Source: Paramacrobiotus richtersi (lineage: Eukaryota > Tardigrada > Eutardigrada > Parachela > Macrobiotidae). Taken from it: a stretch of DNA of 24,011 bases. The stretch is taken from the NCBI GenBank assembly GCA_034698045.1, contig JAQGAU010000778.1:1-24011 (forward strand), written 5' to 3'. The notes under the pieces were generated by a model. It was given only the letters and a program-made list of their open reading frames with translations, was not told the DNA's origin and did not search any database. Below, piece by piece: positions 1 through 10,990 of the stretch; within the stretch, counting starts at the first letter, position 1, and each line of letters begins with the position of its first letter. The translations under genes and the position numbers were made by a program.

Positions 1-588
1 AGCTAGCCCGGTTGGCGCACAGGCCAGATCAACACTAATTTGTTCAGAAAGATTCTGCTACGCATTACGACTTCGGAGCTGATGGGGAGATCCCCATTCA
101 CACAATCAGTACGATCACTGCACACCTGTACGTACAACAGCTTACACGCTATAATATGGATCAAGATTGCACTTGTCCACCGCTAGCGTGTTAGGTTTGT
201 AAGCTACAGTGCGATAAGTTTCATGATTATCTCTATGGCGTTAATAAGTTATGCTGCATCCTGAAAAATTCTTTTCTTGATTAACCAAAAACGTCAAGGC
301 TCAGGGTTTCGCGCACCACTGGCAAGGTGAGATACGAAGTCAAAATTCATAGTGTTAATTCCTTGTTGTGTGTCCTGCATTCGTTTCCGTACGTCTTGCA
401 AATGCGTCTACATATCTGTTTGTTTATGATTATGTTTCCTACTGATTGTATTGTGTGATCAACCACGCTACCGGCAGTCGATTTGCGCCCTGACAGTTTT
501 GTCGTAAAAACAATTTATTCGGACCATTGTTTAGTATAATGACATGGTATTCTATACTGCGGGTGATCCATTCGTCGGAAATTGCTGT
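1..588. other. Intergenic, 3' flank of LRR1
   Basis: No convincing gene is seen. On the minus strand this is the 3' side of the LRR gene that ends at 589. An AATAAA hexamer on the minus strand (plus-strand tttatt at 514-519) lies about 70 bases past the stop and is a plausible poly(A) signal. Confidence 0.4.
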
Positions 589-1825
589 TCAGATACTTCC
601 AGACTTCGGACCTGCGAAACAACAAAATATAAGAAAGAACCAGTTAGAAAAATCACTGATTATCATAGTATCTGTACTGAGTGTACTGACGTAAGCCTTA
701 CAGTTTGAATAGATATCCAAATCCATTTCCTCAGAGGCACGGGCACGTTTAATCGTTCCGTTTTCCGTTGCTCCGCAAGAGAAGGCAAAGACATTGTAAT
801 TTCCTTGGAGTATACTTTTAGCCCACCGAACGAAATTCTCCATTTCACAGCACGAACAGTCTGTTTTATTGCAGAAATTATTGTCTTCGAAGTGGTACTC
901 GACGGATCTGTGGCTTTCCGCAACAAGGCTATCACGGATTTCTTTCGGAATTTCTGTCAGTGCGTTACGCACAAAATCCAGCATTTGCACATTGAGCAGG
1001 GTAAACTGTTGGCCGCTGCGGAAAAGTGATTTAAGGCCAGGCCTCTGAGAGCTGATATCAAGCCGAATCTAGAACATACAGTAAACAAATGTTTATTAGA
1101 GAAAGTGCAACAGCAATGTTCGATTAAAGAATTTTGATACTTTGCGATACCTTGATAGCCGCATGTAACCACTGGCGAAAACATATCTACTATATACATA
1201 CCAATCGCTGTTTAACCGGTTCCAAAACGGACCAATCGAACTGCTCCAGTGCGTTGTCATGCAAGACAATGCTGTTCAGGTACGGAGATGGATTAATCGT
1301 TCCTGCTGTATGGATATCAACCGGCGCGGTCAGCTCTGTGAAAGTGTCCAGTGCGATAGAATGTATTCCGCAGCGAAACAACCGGATATAGTTAAGCACC
1401 CAAAATCCACGAGAAAACTCCTTATCGAGATAGTGCAGTGTGCTGTGTTCGATTATCAACACTTCAATGTGATGCTTGTTGTTGGCCAGGAACCTGTTCA
1501 CCGCCGGCCGCTGCCTCTGCTCTTCAGCCCGCAAGCCACTGAGACTCACCAACTGGAGATCTCGAATGAGGGGAAGAGGCTGGCAGCCAACGCCCAAAAC
1601 GTTGCAGTAAATATTCGCTTCGGAATTAGGACAGTCGATGCGGAGATGGCGGAAGGACTCTGGCAGTGAGCTGGCGTTAAAGTTATCCGGGATGGTCAGG
1701 TTGGCTTTTGCACAGGTTACAGACGATGTGTCAGGGAACCACTCGCAGGTGGGATGCGGGAGCCGATGACATTCCAAACCGAGTGTGAAAAGAATAAGCA
1801 CTGCGCCGGATAACAGTAACCGCAT
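589..1825 (-). CDS. Secreted/surface leucine-rich-repeat protein, copy 1 (LRR1)
   Basis: Two-exon gene. Exon 1 is 1825-1202 and exon 2 is 1068-589, separated by a 133-bp intron with donor GTATGT and acceptor TTCTAG, in phase 0. The product is 367 aa. The start at 1825 was chosen because it begins a clean signal peptide (MRLLLSGAVLILFTLGL) about 68 bases from a TATA box; the open frame extends 22 codons further upstream without support. Residues about 120-260 show degenerate LRR spacing (HYLDKEF, GIHSIALDTF, NALEQFDWSVL, NALTEIPKEI). A cysteine cluster follows at residues about 274-306 (CNKTDCSCC, a Trp, then FSCG), like an LRR C-terminal cap. The last 20 residues are hydrophobic (SNWFFLIFCCF), possibly a membrane or anchor segment. 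A GTAAGG donor at 701-696 leaves open an alternative 3' end. The ligand is unknown. The paralogue at 15346-16994 confirms the exon structure. Confidence 0.8.
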
Positions 1826-1892
1826 GTTTACGCCGGTACTCTGTATTGTTGGTAGCTCAGAAGAATAAAGCAATGTGTAAACTTTGAGCACT

Positions 1893-1903
1893 GCTATTTA
1901 TAT
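1893..1903 (-). promoter_or_regulatory. TATA box of LRR1
   Basis: The minus strand reads TATATAAATAG, 68 bases upstream of the chosen ATG. The paralogue has a TATA-like element at the same distance, and about 120 bases further upstream the two promoters are also similar (around 1975-2040 and 17155-17215). Confidence 0.65.
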
Positions 1904-2090
1904 ACTGCCACGCAGGATATGTAGCCATATGCACAGCAGTGTGAAATGCCTGTTAACGATCAGCTTACAAGACGAGTTTCCAGAAATCCGATTACAAGCC
2001 GCTATGGAAACGCTATCTGATTTGGCTGCTCAACGGAAAAGTCGTTGCTTTACAGTTCATGTTGTTAGTCGAGAATTTAATGCACGCTAA

Positions 2091-3537
2091 ATCTGCACCA
2101 ACTGCATCCAGTTTTGGCGGTCCGTATCTGCTATCAAGCGCCATTGGATAAACAGTGCTCGTGATCTGGTTTGAGTGTACTATCATTTTTATTAGATTTA
2201 GTGGCAGACAATAAAACTAAAATAAATCTTGAAAATCTTTTTACTCTAAAAAATGAGTCTTTAAAATTCACCAACCCACAGCGACCATAATATCCTGTGC
2301 GGCCACAAATATATAAGTTCTGAACGCTTTCTGCCTTGTAGTGTGTCTGCTGCTATAAACGTGAAAGCTTTTGTCGAACCCTGTCTTGTGCACATGTCTT
2401 GCATAGAAGTTAAGTATTGCTTATGATATTGTTATTAGTTATGCTATTATACTTCCGTTTATGAGAGAATCGCCTATACAGTCAACCAAAAGTCAATCTT
2501 CTCTGTGACCGTTTTTTTCCGAACAAGGACGATCTATAGATTTTAAGTTGTTACATGATAATAAATGAGTGGCGGAGCTGACAGAAATATATGACGTAAA
2601 CATCACAGCATCATAGCGGCCGGTGTCGTATGGGTTTAATGATATACTGTACATAAAGAGAAGCGTGAACAATCAAGCAGTCTTGGTAAACATTGTTACA
2701 GTAAATAGCCAGTAACCAGAATGGTAATTGGAAGGAATGCTAACCAGTGTAGGAATGCCGAATGAGAACATGAGGTTATATGTATTGTGGTAGTTAGACT
2801 TGAATATCGGCAGCAGCAATCAGATATCGGGCGATCAGTAAGGAAACAAGCATGGCTGACAAGTGAGTAGTTAACTAACCTCAAAGCAGAAAAATGAATA
2901 ACATGTTACTAGCATTTATGTGACAGCTTCCTAATTTAGAGAAGACTGTTCGCAGTCGTTTTTATTAAGAAATATACTGTAAGCGAATTGGCCAGTAATG
3001 AACAGTTATTAATCGACACGATATGAGGGATTTTTCGGGCGTGATTTTCGCAAATGTGCTTTTTTGCTTTGATTACGGTTTATTCCAAAAATAAAATGAA
3101 TACTATGATAGGCACATGTAAATAGTCATGAAACAAACGAAAAGGTATATCAACCCATAACACCACTTCGGCGCTAACTGAGCACATGGTGGATGGCCTT
3201 GAACTTGACGATGCGGTGATTGCGGGAAGCCAAAGGTCGTTCCGTTGGCCTAATGATTTACACGATACGAGATGAAACAACGCCGAACACTGGAACAACC
3301 AACTTTTCAATGGATCGCACAACAGCTGGATGTTGCTCGCACAATTCGTTTCATACCAATGAACTGCATGTCGGTCCTTAGACCATCAAAAGTAACTCCG
3401 TAGGCCGTTTATCTATTTAGACCGTACACAAAATAAATTAAGGTACTCATACTACCAGTCAATCGCCTTAAAAGCATGGACATGAGATGTGCTGAAGCAA
3501 ACACCAGACGCCACGCAGGAATTTATACCTGGGATAC
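2091..3537. other. Intergenic, no recognised gene
   Basis: Only short open frames in conflicting directions occur here. The first part is the upstream region of LRR1. An open frame on the minus strand at 3080-3322 (80 codons) has a hydrophobic end but no recognisable domain or splice context, so it is not called. Confidence 0.4.
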
Positions 3538-3546
3538 ACATGTCAT

Positions 3547-3650
3547 GGCTAGGTATGTATAGCATAACGCATAATGGCAGGCATAAGCGATATCGCATAA
3601 TGCATAATGCCAGCGCATAATAAGTCCGCATAATGCATAACGCATAACAA
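3547..3650 (+). repeat. Left terminal inverted repeat with GCATAA words
   Basis: The first 55 bases match the right end almost perfectly. The remainder consists of repeated CGCATAATG-type words that recur inverted at 5587-5682. Such sub-terminal word clusters often serve as transposase binding sites in DNA elements. Confidence 0.7.
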
Positions 3651-5586
3651 TAATTCGAGATTTTTTTCTGGTACTGGACATTTCAACAGCAGAATAAAAT
3701 GTATGTATAACGCAAAGTACATTTTCTTAATATTACCATCATAACTTTGTTCAAATTTTTTATACATTTTTTAACATATCCCACTAAATTCAGTAAAATG
3801 GTAGTCGTGCCATACTTCATGTTCTCGTTATTTGTTTTTGAAGGATTGATTTCCCAGGTTTTTAAAACAGGTTGTTTCTCTGCTTGAACGTTTTCATTAA
3901 GAAGATGTGCATAGCCTTTTTTCTCACAATAATGAAGCACCAGAAGAATTATAGTTATTTTTTATTATCGTTATTAATAAACCCAGAAACGTTTTGTAAA
4001 ACCTTATATTTTCGACCAAAGCGAAACGTAGGTTCTCGTACTGAGGGACACTGCATTTCGTGGTGCCCGTCAGTCCGTCGCCATTACTGAACAATCTGTC
4101 ATTAATTATGAAAGTAGTATCACGGCATTGCGTAGACTGGGATGCACAATAATCCCATGCGAGGGGTTGCTTGAATTTCTTGAAACTATCAAGAAACGAT
4201 CGTTGCTTAACAACATCTCATTTCTTCTTTCCGATATTTTCACTGACACAACGCATAAATAAGCAACTTAAATGCTCTTTATTTCCGTTTTTGATACCTT
4301 TTTCTTTGTTTTTTTTTGCTAAAAACACTTAATATCGTTTCATCCAACTCCCTGTGTTGGCGGAATAAATAATCCGAGACCGGCAGGCCGGCATTGCAAC
4401 ACCGGTCATATTTTTTCCACGCCTCAAGAGTGTTCTGATCTAGCAGTAGATATGTATAATATTAGCAACTTTTTACCCTCTACGAGCGGGAGCAGTTCCC
4501 TAGCAGGAATTGTACTGCATATCACATGACTGCAGGAATAAAGCGTTAATAAAGCTGACAATTTAACTGAACTGTCAAGTTTCATTTCGACCGACAACAA
4601 CCAAAGCCGAAAACCGGTAGTTACAAAGATCGCGAGGCGAAACCACGCGTTGACCAAGAACGCCTGTATACTGATCGCTATTCTTTCTCAATAAACTGTT
4701 CCTAGAATTCGATCTCGTAGTGGCCGCAGCGAGTGACTGCACTTTTCTTATATTAATTATAAAAATAGCATTATAACAAATATAATAATAAATACTAGCA
4801 TAACAATTGATACTTTTTTAATAATGGCGACAGGCATACGGACACCAGAAATGATGTTTCTGTGAGTAAATCGGCCCCAATTGGGTAATATTAAATAATA
4901 ACTAACCAAAATAAAATCTATGATGATTGCGCAATAATAGAAGTATTACAAATGTAGTGATTATTACCACTTTATTAAATAAAAAATTTTTTAATAATGG
5001 CTGACGGGCACCACAAAATGCTGTGTCCCTGAGTACGACAACGTACGCTTCGGTAGAAATCGTAAGGTTATGCAAAACTTTTTCTGGGTTTATCAAGGCG
5101 AAAAATTACACAATCGAAAACATCAACAAATTCAACATGGATGCAGTGATTTTTTTGAAAAAGATTGGATGCCGCGCTTGAATGACGTTTTGGATAATCA
5201 GAGGGCCTGTTGTTTTTTCTTTCGGACTATTACCACCGCAAACGGTGCCCACTGGGCATTTTTTTTGCTTTAATAATAATAGGTACAATCGTTAATCTGG
5301 CGCTCCATAATAGTGAGAAAAAACGACTATGCACATCTTCTCAATGCAACGTTTAAACAGAGAAACATCTGTTTTTCAAAAACTAGAAATCAATGCTTAG
5401 AAAAAAGTAACGAGAACATCATGTATGACACGATTACCATTTTACTGGATTTAGTGCGATATTTTAAAAATAATATAATTTTAAAGTTATAATGCTAATA
5501 ATTAAAAAAATACCTTTAGTTATTTATTAGTACTTTACTCTGCTGTTTAAATATTCAGTACTAAAAAACAAATTCCGAGTAAAAGT

Positions 5587-5690
5587 TATGAGGTATGCGC
5601 GCGTATTATGCGCTGGCATTATGCGTCATGCGATACAGCTTATGCTTCTGCGATATCGCTTATGCCTGCCATTATGCGTTATGCTATACA
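5587..5690 (-). repeat. Right terminal inverted repeat, interrupted by the hAT insertion
   Basis: This is the inverted counterpart of 3547-3650. It is cut at GCTATACA (5683-5690) by the 617-bp palindromic element, and the outermost 9 bases of the repeat continue at 6316-6324. Confidence 0.7.
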
Positions 5691-6307
5691 CAGAGGCGAT
5701 TTTAGCCCCGGGGAATTCTTATAACTCCCGAACCGTTCCTCCTTTATTTTTTTGACTTCAGATTCAGAATCAGTGAATTTTTTTACGTCGAATGATCGAA
5801 GGGTTTTTCGAAATTCGAAAAAAATTTTTGGTTCGTCACGAGGAGGCCTCCAGGGGGAAAATTCTGGTAACTCTTGAGCCATTTGCTTTTTTTGAGTTTC
5901 GACTTCAGATTCGTGATCACCGACCCCGATTTATTCAGGAAGCTTGTCTGGAACTTCAAAAACGAAAGATACGTTTTTACCCCCTTGGGGGAATATGGCC
6001 GTATCCCCCAGGGGGTAAAAAACATATCTTTGATTTTTGAAGTTTCGGACAAGCTTCCTGAGTAAGTCGGGGTCGTTGATCACGAATCTGAGGTCTAAAC
6101 CCAGAAGGAGCGAATGGTTCAAGAGTTACTAGAACTTTCCCCCTGGAGGCCTCCTCGTGACGAACCAAAACTTTTTTTCGAATTTCGAAAAAACCTTCGA
6201 TCATTCGACGTAGAAAAATTCACTGATTCCGAATCTGAAGTCAAAAAAAATAAATGAGGATCGGTTCGGGAGTTATAAGAATTCCCCGGGGGCTAAAATC
6301 GCCTCTG
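5691..6307. mobile_element. 617-bp palindromic hAT-type MITE
   Basis: The whole element is a near-perfect inverted repeat: about 300 bases from each end pair, with the centre near 6000 (around GGGGGAATATGGCCG). The ends read CAGAGGCGATTTTAGC in both directions. It is flanked by the 8-bp direct repeat GCTATACA (5683-5690 and 6308-6315). An 8-bp duplication with CAGAGG-type ends is characteristic of the hAT superfamily. There is no coding capacity; open frames here are by-products of the palindrome. It is nested in the right arm of the older 3547-6324 element and is therefore younger. Confidence 0.85.
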
Positions 6308-6333
6308 GCTATACATACCTAGCCACATGTCAT

Positions 6334-7221
6334 AGCACAATCGAGAGTTGACTTCCTTGCGTCGAATCCCGAGCTTGCTGGTGTACTGCCTTAGGCTGTT
6401 TTTTTGCGAAACCGCTATCTCATCCACGGGGAATCACTGTAGGTAAGTTGATGGGATTCGCTGACCGGAAATGTAAAGTTGCAGCACTTCATGATATGAT
6501 ATGTTATAATGATTATTATGTTGATCATCAGGTTTTCGACTGTCCGGTCAATATGTTCTCCGATTGCTCTGCCATTGATATCTTTTTTCAGTTTTCGATA
6601 TTACAACATGTCAAGTTTTTTATGTCAGTGCATGTGGTCGACATATGCATATGCGAGCAAGCATGTACATATCTGTACCCACAGAAAGTCGGTCAAGCTC
6701 GGTCTAAACCCGGCTTCTATAATATATAGCATATGGCAGATGAATATGCAATATGATTTGCATTTACCGTGATTATAGGTTGAACTTGTTGCTCACCAGA
6801 ACTGATGATACAGCAAATTGCTAATTTTAGATTTCTGGTTGCGGAGCGGAGTGGACAGCAACGTGCCCACGCTGTCTGCGTCTTCCGTCACACCGCTTAC
6901 GCCATATGCAGTGAATGTCCACTAACAACACTGCTGAAAGCGAGAGAATATGCTAAATTTTACTTGCCGCAGTCATAAACTGGAAGAAGTTTTGTAAAAG
7001 TTCCAATGGCTATCTGGAAGACCCTGATCTTTTGCAACGTGATTACTGCACTATTGGTATTGCACTCAATCAGCTGGGTATGGCGGATGTATAGCAACAT
7101 GATTCAGGTTTGGTTTACAACAAAGGCAGTGCAGACTATCTGTTTCTAACTCGTTGTTTATTACATTTAGGGAGATCGCCTGGCGGACAGTCCAGAGAGA
7201 TTCTTTCATCTTGGCTTTCTT
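6334..7221. other. Intergenic, no recognised gene
   Basis: Short overlapping frames on both strands (for example 6448-6729 plus and 7066-7329 minus) show no signal peptide, domain or splice support. The minus frame at 7066-7329 contains two CxxC pairs (CRIC and CLCC) but is otherwise unrecognised. Confidence 0.35.
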
Positions 7222-7701
7222 TTGGTGGTATTCCTTTTCATTCCATTGCCCGCTGCATATTCGGCAGTGTGGATCTTCTTTAAAGTACGGCAGCACCTCC
7301 TGCTTGGTTGTGATTGTGGACCGTCGCAATCATGTTTGTCGTTGATATTGCTGGAATGCCGCAGAATGAATATGCGACTGCGTCAGTGTTTGGTCACCGT
7401 CTTTGTACAGGCTATAGCGATGGTTCAATGGGAGAGCATTGCTCACAACAAGGACTTGGCTTATCCAGTACGCAGCTACCGCGGTGCAGCTGGACTCCAG
7501 TTTATCTTTGACATTCCCAAGCACATAACTTACGAAAACGTGGTACGATGCCTGACAGCACCGCGACCCGGCGAAGCCTTTGGGCTATTAGGCTGCTGCT
7601 TGATTCTGCTTGGTCTGGCAGCTGGCCTTCGTTTAAGATATTTGATCGAAACCCTGTCGTATGGACATTATGCCACAGCCGGTCCACGTACGCAACCCTA
7701 G
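7222..7701 (+). CDS. Unrecognised 159-codon open frame
   Basis: This is the longest uninterrupted frame in the 6.3-8.5 kb interval. The predicted product has a hydrophobic N-terminus (residues 1-20), a central polar part and a second hydrophobic stretch (GLLGCCLILLGLAAGL, about residues 121-136). I do not recognise it. Competing minus-strand frames cover the same bases (7330-7524 and 7502-7723), and a good GTAAGT donor lies on the minus strand near 7537, so this could equally be part of a spliced minus-strand gene or non-coding. Confidence 0.2.
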   Translation: MVVFLFIPLPAAYSAVWIFFKVRQHLLLGCDCGPSQSCLSLILLECRRMNMRLRQCLVTVFVQAIAMVQWESIAHNKDLAYPVRSYRGAAGLQFIFDIPKHITYENVVRCLTAPRPGEAFGLLGCCLILLGLAAGLRLRYLIETLSYGHYATAGPRTQP

Positions 7702-7892
7702 ACCGCATATGCGTTCGCAGCAAACCAAGAGGAATTCTTCAAGTAGGACCATAATATACGATTCGTCAGACCGTTCTCGCAGTAACTGGCGCAAGCATCA
7801 CGAAGCCGAAGCAATTCATCTTCGGCTGTCGGCATGAAAGCCAGAGCTGCGTATTGCCGAACCTGACCAGTTGGTCGGCGACAGAGTAGCAA

Positions 7893-8574
7893 AGGAAGTT
7901 GTGAACAACCTCGGTAATCTATGTAACAAGTTAATTCAGTGATTTATGCTTTGTTTGATACTAATAATGAAAATATGTTTTCATGTTCATTTCTGTTTCC
8001 CATGTGTATGGTTAGAGTGGCGCGTACAGATAGTACCAATAGGTTAACGATACATCTAAAATGTGGCGCTACGGGTTGTGTTACGCTGGGTTAAGCAACA
8101 ATACACGAAACCTTGTTGGATGCTTTCTGAGTGTTTTGTTATTAGCATAGTCATTGCATCGACCTTCAGATTTCGATAATAGGCGTTTTGTTTAGCGAGC
8201 AATAGATACGTAGGCCAGAGAGTTTTGCCGATTGTAAGATACCGGGGCAAGTTGTGAATCGAAGATTTGTGGATTAATAGTAATATTTCAAAACAACAGT
8301 AATTTTCGGGAACACGTTTTGTATTTCAACTGCTTTGCATATCAAACAATACAATTTAATAACGGTCTGTAAGTTTGTAACCAACAGATACGGTCAGCGT
8401 CTCAAATTCTCTCATTATTTTACAAATTACTGCGATCATGTAATCTCACATTTTCAACCAGAGGGCATTCCAAAGCATGGCATCTCCACATACTGCAGCA
8501 AACTCACTGAATTCAGAAATCCAACAACAAACGGGTTGCGCGATAAAACACGCTTGGAATATTCTAGGAGGAAA
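7893..8574. other. Intergenic, 3' flank of secreted precursor A
   Basis: No gene is seen. The portion around 8465-8550 is partly similar to 10095-10180, the 3' flank of copy B, so the duplicated unit extends beyond the coding frame. Confidence 0.4.
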
Positions 8575-8805
8575 TCATGGGCGGGGCGGGCGATTGCATC
8601 TCAAACAAGTTAAACCCCTTTGACGGCCGGGTTTGGCTGCCGTCTCTTGTGCGGAAGGCTCCTCCGGTGAAGTCGAGTTGGCATTGCTTGCTATCCCACT
8701 TGTATCGTCCTTGGAACGATTTACCTTCAGCTGAGATGAATCTGCCGTGTCGGCTACAGCGGTGCCTATCAAGCCCACACAAATCAACCAAAGCATCACT
8801 TGCAT
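8575..8805 (-). CDS. Small secreted precursor, copy A (76 aa)
   Basis: Intronless coding frame. Residues 1-18 form a signal peptide (MQVMLWLICVGLIGTAVA) with predicted cleavage before DTADSS. Residues 19-58 are a Ser/Thr/Asp/Glu-rich segment with DDTSG and an N-glycosylation sequon in NSTSPE. An Arg-rich step (KPGRQR) follows, then a basic tail of 13 residues with two cysteines (GLTCLRCNRPPRP). The signal and middle segments are shared with the copies at 10245 and 12143; the tail is not. I recognise no named family. The layout suggests a precursor processed after Arg to release a small basic peptide, but processing and function are inference. About 60 bases of leader sequence upstream of the ATG are also conserved among copies. 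Confidence 0.65.
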   Translation of the reverse strand: MQVMLWLICVGLIGTAVADTADSSQLKVNRSKDDTSGIASNANSTSPEEPSAQETAAKPGRQRGLTCLRCNRPPRP

Positions 8806-9212
8806 GTTGACCTTGTGTGGTAAACTGCGATATTCAAAAATGATGTTTTATTTAGAAGCAATACGGCTGTAAGAGGTGTTAAGTGTCCCCAGTGGTTATT
8901 CTAAACCGAAAGCAAAACTGTGGTATATGCTGTTTACCGAAGCGTCTGCCGCTTTTGCACAAGATTTTGTAAACCCTGCGGCGGTGTGCGGCAGGCTTTG
9001 TGGTGTATAAGCAATGGTTTTGGCCGTACCCAAAATAAAACTGTACAGAACGTCGCTGTTTCCATGAACCAGCAGTGTCGGTGAACTGTAAGTCACACTT
9101 GTTAAAACTGCCAACACGGACCTGAAATGTCGCTCATAAACCATAAAAACAATAACGACTGGTAATTAAGCTTCATTCTCAGTGGCTGTTAATCTCGCTT
9201 GTGCATATCGAA
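8806..9212 (-). promoter_or_regulatory. Conserved upstream region of copy A
   Basis: The leader next to the ATG shares aligned words with copies B and C (a TATCGCAGTTT-like word and CTCTTACAGC, plus-strand gctgtaagag near 8867). A second block, plus-strand GGCTGTTAATCTCGCTTGTGCA at 9184-9205, recurs upstream of B (10915-10938) and C (12661-12680). CTCTTACAG could be an acceptor of an intron in the 5' leader. Confidence 0.5.
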
Positions 9213-10244
9213 CAACCGCAATGACTGTTTAATAGATAGCAGCAGACACAGATATTTTGGCGTAGAAAGTATGTCAACATATTCGTGGCCAGCTGCGGAC
9301 AGACGGTAGTCTCTCCGAGGAATACGGGAAGAAACTACGTGAGAGCTGTATGCAGTAAATATCGAATACAAAGAAGGCACCTGGTTATTATTATTATTAT
9401 GTCACAAGAGCGGATAACCCGGCATTCCGGGACTTGAACATCCGGTCGAAATCCGGTGGTAATTTAGCAGAAGCTACTTGCGTGATAACATCTGCATACA
9501 TGTAATGAGCGATGCATGAACATCGAAACAAAGAGAAAACAGAAAGGAACCAATCAGGAAAAGGCGAGACGGGGCTACGGCCCTGACGTATCGATTGGAC
9601 CTCCATCCACTCGACGTGCGCAGTATACACCGTGTGTTAAATCAACGCGAACGTCGATTACGTTATTAAGATACAAGTTAGGCATGTCGTCAAATTTTAT
9701 TGGCAAAAACCGCAGCGACACAGAGAGCGAGCGCATAGACCGCTAAAAATTCAAAGCTATACATAGCTATATATATTCAAAGCTATATAGGCATGTCGTT
9801 ATTTTCTCCATGCCACACCTTCAGACAGCTGGCCGGAATGCACATTGCTTTTTGAGGTACATACTGAGAAACTACGCAACTGACGATCCGCAGAACTGAA
9901 CACCCGGTCGGGTAATTTTCGACAACAACACTAACTTTCGAAAACGCATTTTTTATTTCAGTAACTCAACAAAATTGAGCAAATCGCTCGAAACAGCGAA
10001 AGAACAGTTTTTTCGCCAAAAGATACTGTCTACGTCCGAAATTCTATCGTTATTTACGAACTATTGCAATTCCACAGTTTCAGCGGGAAGTAAGTCCAAA
10101 GCAAGGCATCCAAAAAATTCCAGCAATTCAGATATTCACACGCAGCCGGGTTACGCACTAACGAGCGCAACCACTCTTGTAACAGCCATTATTAGCGCGC
10201 CATACAACATCGTGATCCTTGCTTGGAGGTATTTGGTAGCCGGC
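9213..10244. other. Intergenic between precursors A and B
   Basis: No gene is supported. There is a short TTA run (about 9385-9400) and a small AT-rich duplication (CAAAGCTATA at about 9751 and 9779). The plus-strand frame 9975-10337 runs antisense into copy B and is treated as a shadow. Confidence 0.4.
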
Positions 10245-10481
10245 TTAGCGGGAGCGGCATCTTTTCTGCCCACAATACAGCCCTCTGGAACGGCTGGGTT
10301 TGGCTGTGGTCGCTTGCACGGGAAGCCCTTCCGATGACGTCGAGTTAGTGCTGCTTGCGAGCCCACTTGTGTCGTTCTTGGAAGGCGTTTCCATCAGCTG
10401 GGACGAATCTGCCGTGTCGGCAACAGCAGTGCTTAATCCTATCAAGCCCAGACAAATTAACCAAATTATCGGTTTCATCAT
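10245..10481 (-). CDS. Small secreted precursor, copy B (78 aa)
   Basis: Second member of the array. The start is the first of two adjacent ATGs (10481); upstream codons in frame lack an ATG. Residues 1-21 are the signal peptide (MMKPIIWLICLGLIGLSTAV plus Ala). Residues 22-61 hold DTADSSQL, the sequons NDT and NST, and ATTAKP. SRSR at 63-66 is followed by a 12-residue basic tail GLYCGQKRCRSR with two cysteines. Compared with copy A, the signal and middle region align with few gaps, whereas tail length, cysteine spacing (CxxxxC against CxxC) and residues differ. Function is unknown; it is inferred to be a secreted peptide precursor expressed from its own promoter, because flanks are duplicated with each copy. 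Confidence 0.7.
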   Translation of the reverse strand: MMKPIIWLICLGLIGLSTAVADTADSSQLMETPSKNDTSGLASSTNSTSSEGLPVQATTAKPSRSRGLYCGQKRCRSR

Positions 10482-10990
10482 ACCGTTGTGTGACAAACTG
10501 CGATATAGAAAACCTGATGTTTTACTAGGAAGAAACGATGCTGTAAGAGGCGTTCGGTTTCCTTGCCGGTTATTCTCAACCGTAAATCAAATTGGTATAG
10601 GTACGCTTTTGACACAAGAATTTGCTGCCTTTGTACCGTATTCGGTTGAGTAAGCTTCGTGGCTGCGTGATATGACAACTGTTTAGCGAAGACTGCCGGG
10701 TGATTAAGTAATTTTCTTTGCCTTTCGGCAAGGCCCTACCTTGCAAAAACAAAAGGCTACTGCTGTTACCAGTTAAACATGAACATCCTTGCTGTACCGA
10801 CGTGGAAGCAGTGTTACTGAACTTATCAGCTGTGCTTTTTGAACTAGCAAACCGGATGAAAATTGTCAATCATAAATCGAAATATGCCGAATAGTAATTA
10901 GCCTTCGTAATCAATGGCTGTTATTCTCGTTTGTGCAAAGGCACTTATGACACGCGATCATATCCAGCATCAGCAAAAGCAGTGTAATGG
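10482..10990 (-). promoter_or_regulatory. Conserved upstream region of copy B
   Basis: It shares with copy C both the CTCTTACAG word (plus-strand near 10538) with the following cgttcggttt, and a distal block of about 75 bases: plus 10915-10988 matches 12661-12732 (core TTATGA.AC.CGATCATA.CCAG, then AAAGCAGT). Persistence of these blocks among diverged copies suggests promoter or enhancer content. Confidence 0.5.

Larger units (their letters stand above)
3547..6324. mobile_element. Non-autonomous DNA transposon with very long inverted arms (MULE-like)
   Basis: The outer ends read GGCTAGGTATGTATAGC inward from both sides and are flanked by the 9-bp direct repeat ACATGTCAT (3538-3546 and 6325-6333), which I read as the target duplication. 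The inverted arms are unusually long: 3547 to about 4075 matches, as reverse complement, about 4990-5682 plus 6316-6324, with a further insertion of about 150 bp in the right arm. The sub-terminal parts repeat CGCATAATG/GCATAACG words many times. Excluding a nested element, the original length is about 2.15 kb. No transposase frame is visible inside. Long arms with 9-bp duplications are typical of Mutator-like elements; that class assignment is inference. Confidence 0.75.

Noticed and set aside
1259..1669. 136-codon plus-strand frame
   Set aside because: It is the antisense shadow of LRR1 exon 1.
5070..5273. 67-codon plus-strand frame with FFEKDWMPRLNDVLDNQR, possible transposase remnant
   Set aside because: Too short, no recognisable catalytic motif, and partly inside the inverted arm of the transposon.
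5679..6204. Several open frames in both directions sharing the same peptides
   Set aside because: They are the two strands of one palindrome and carry no independent coding signal.
9975..10337. 120-codon plus-strand open frame
   Set aside because: Its second half is antisense to precursor copy B, and its first half lies in duplicated 3' flank that is not open in the related region near copy A.
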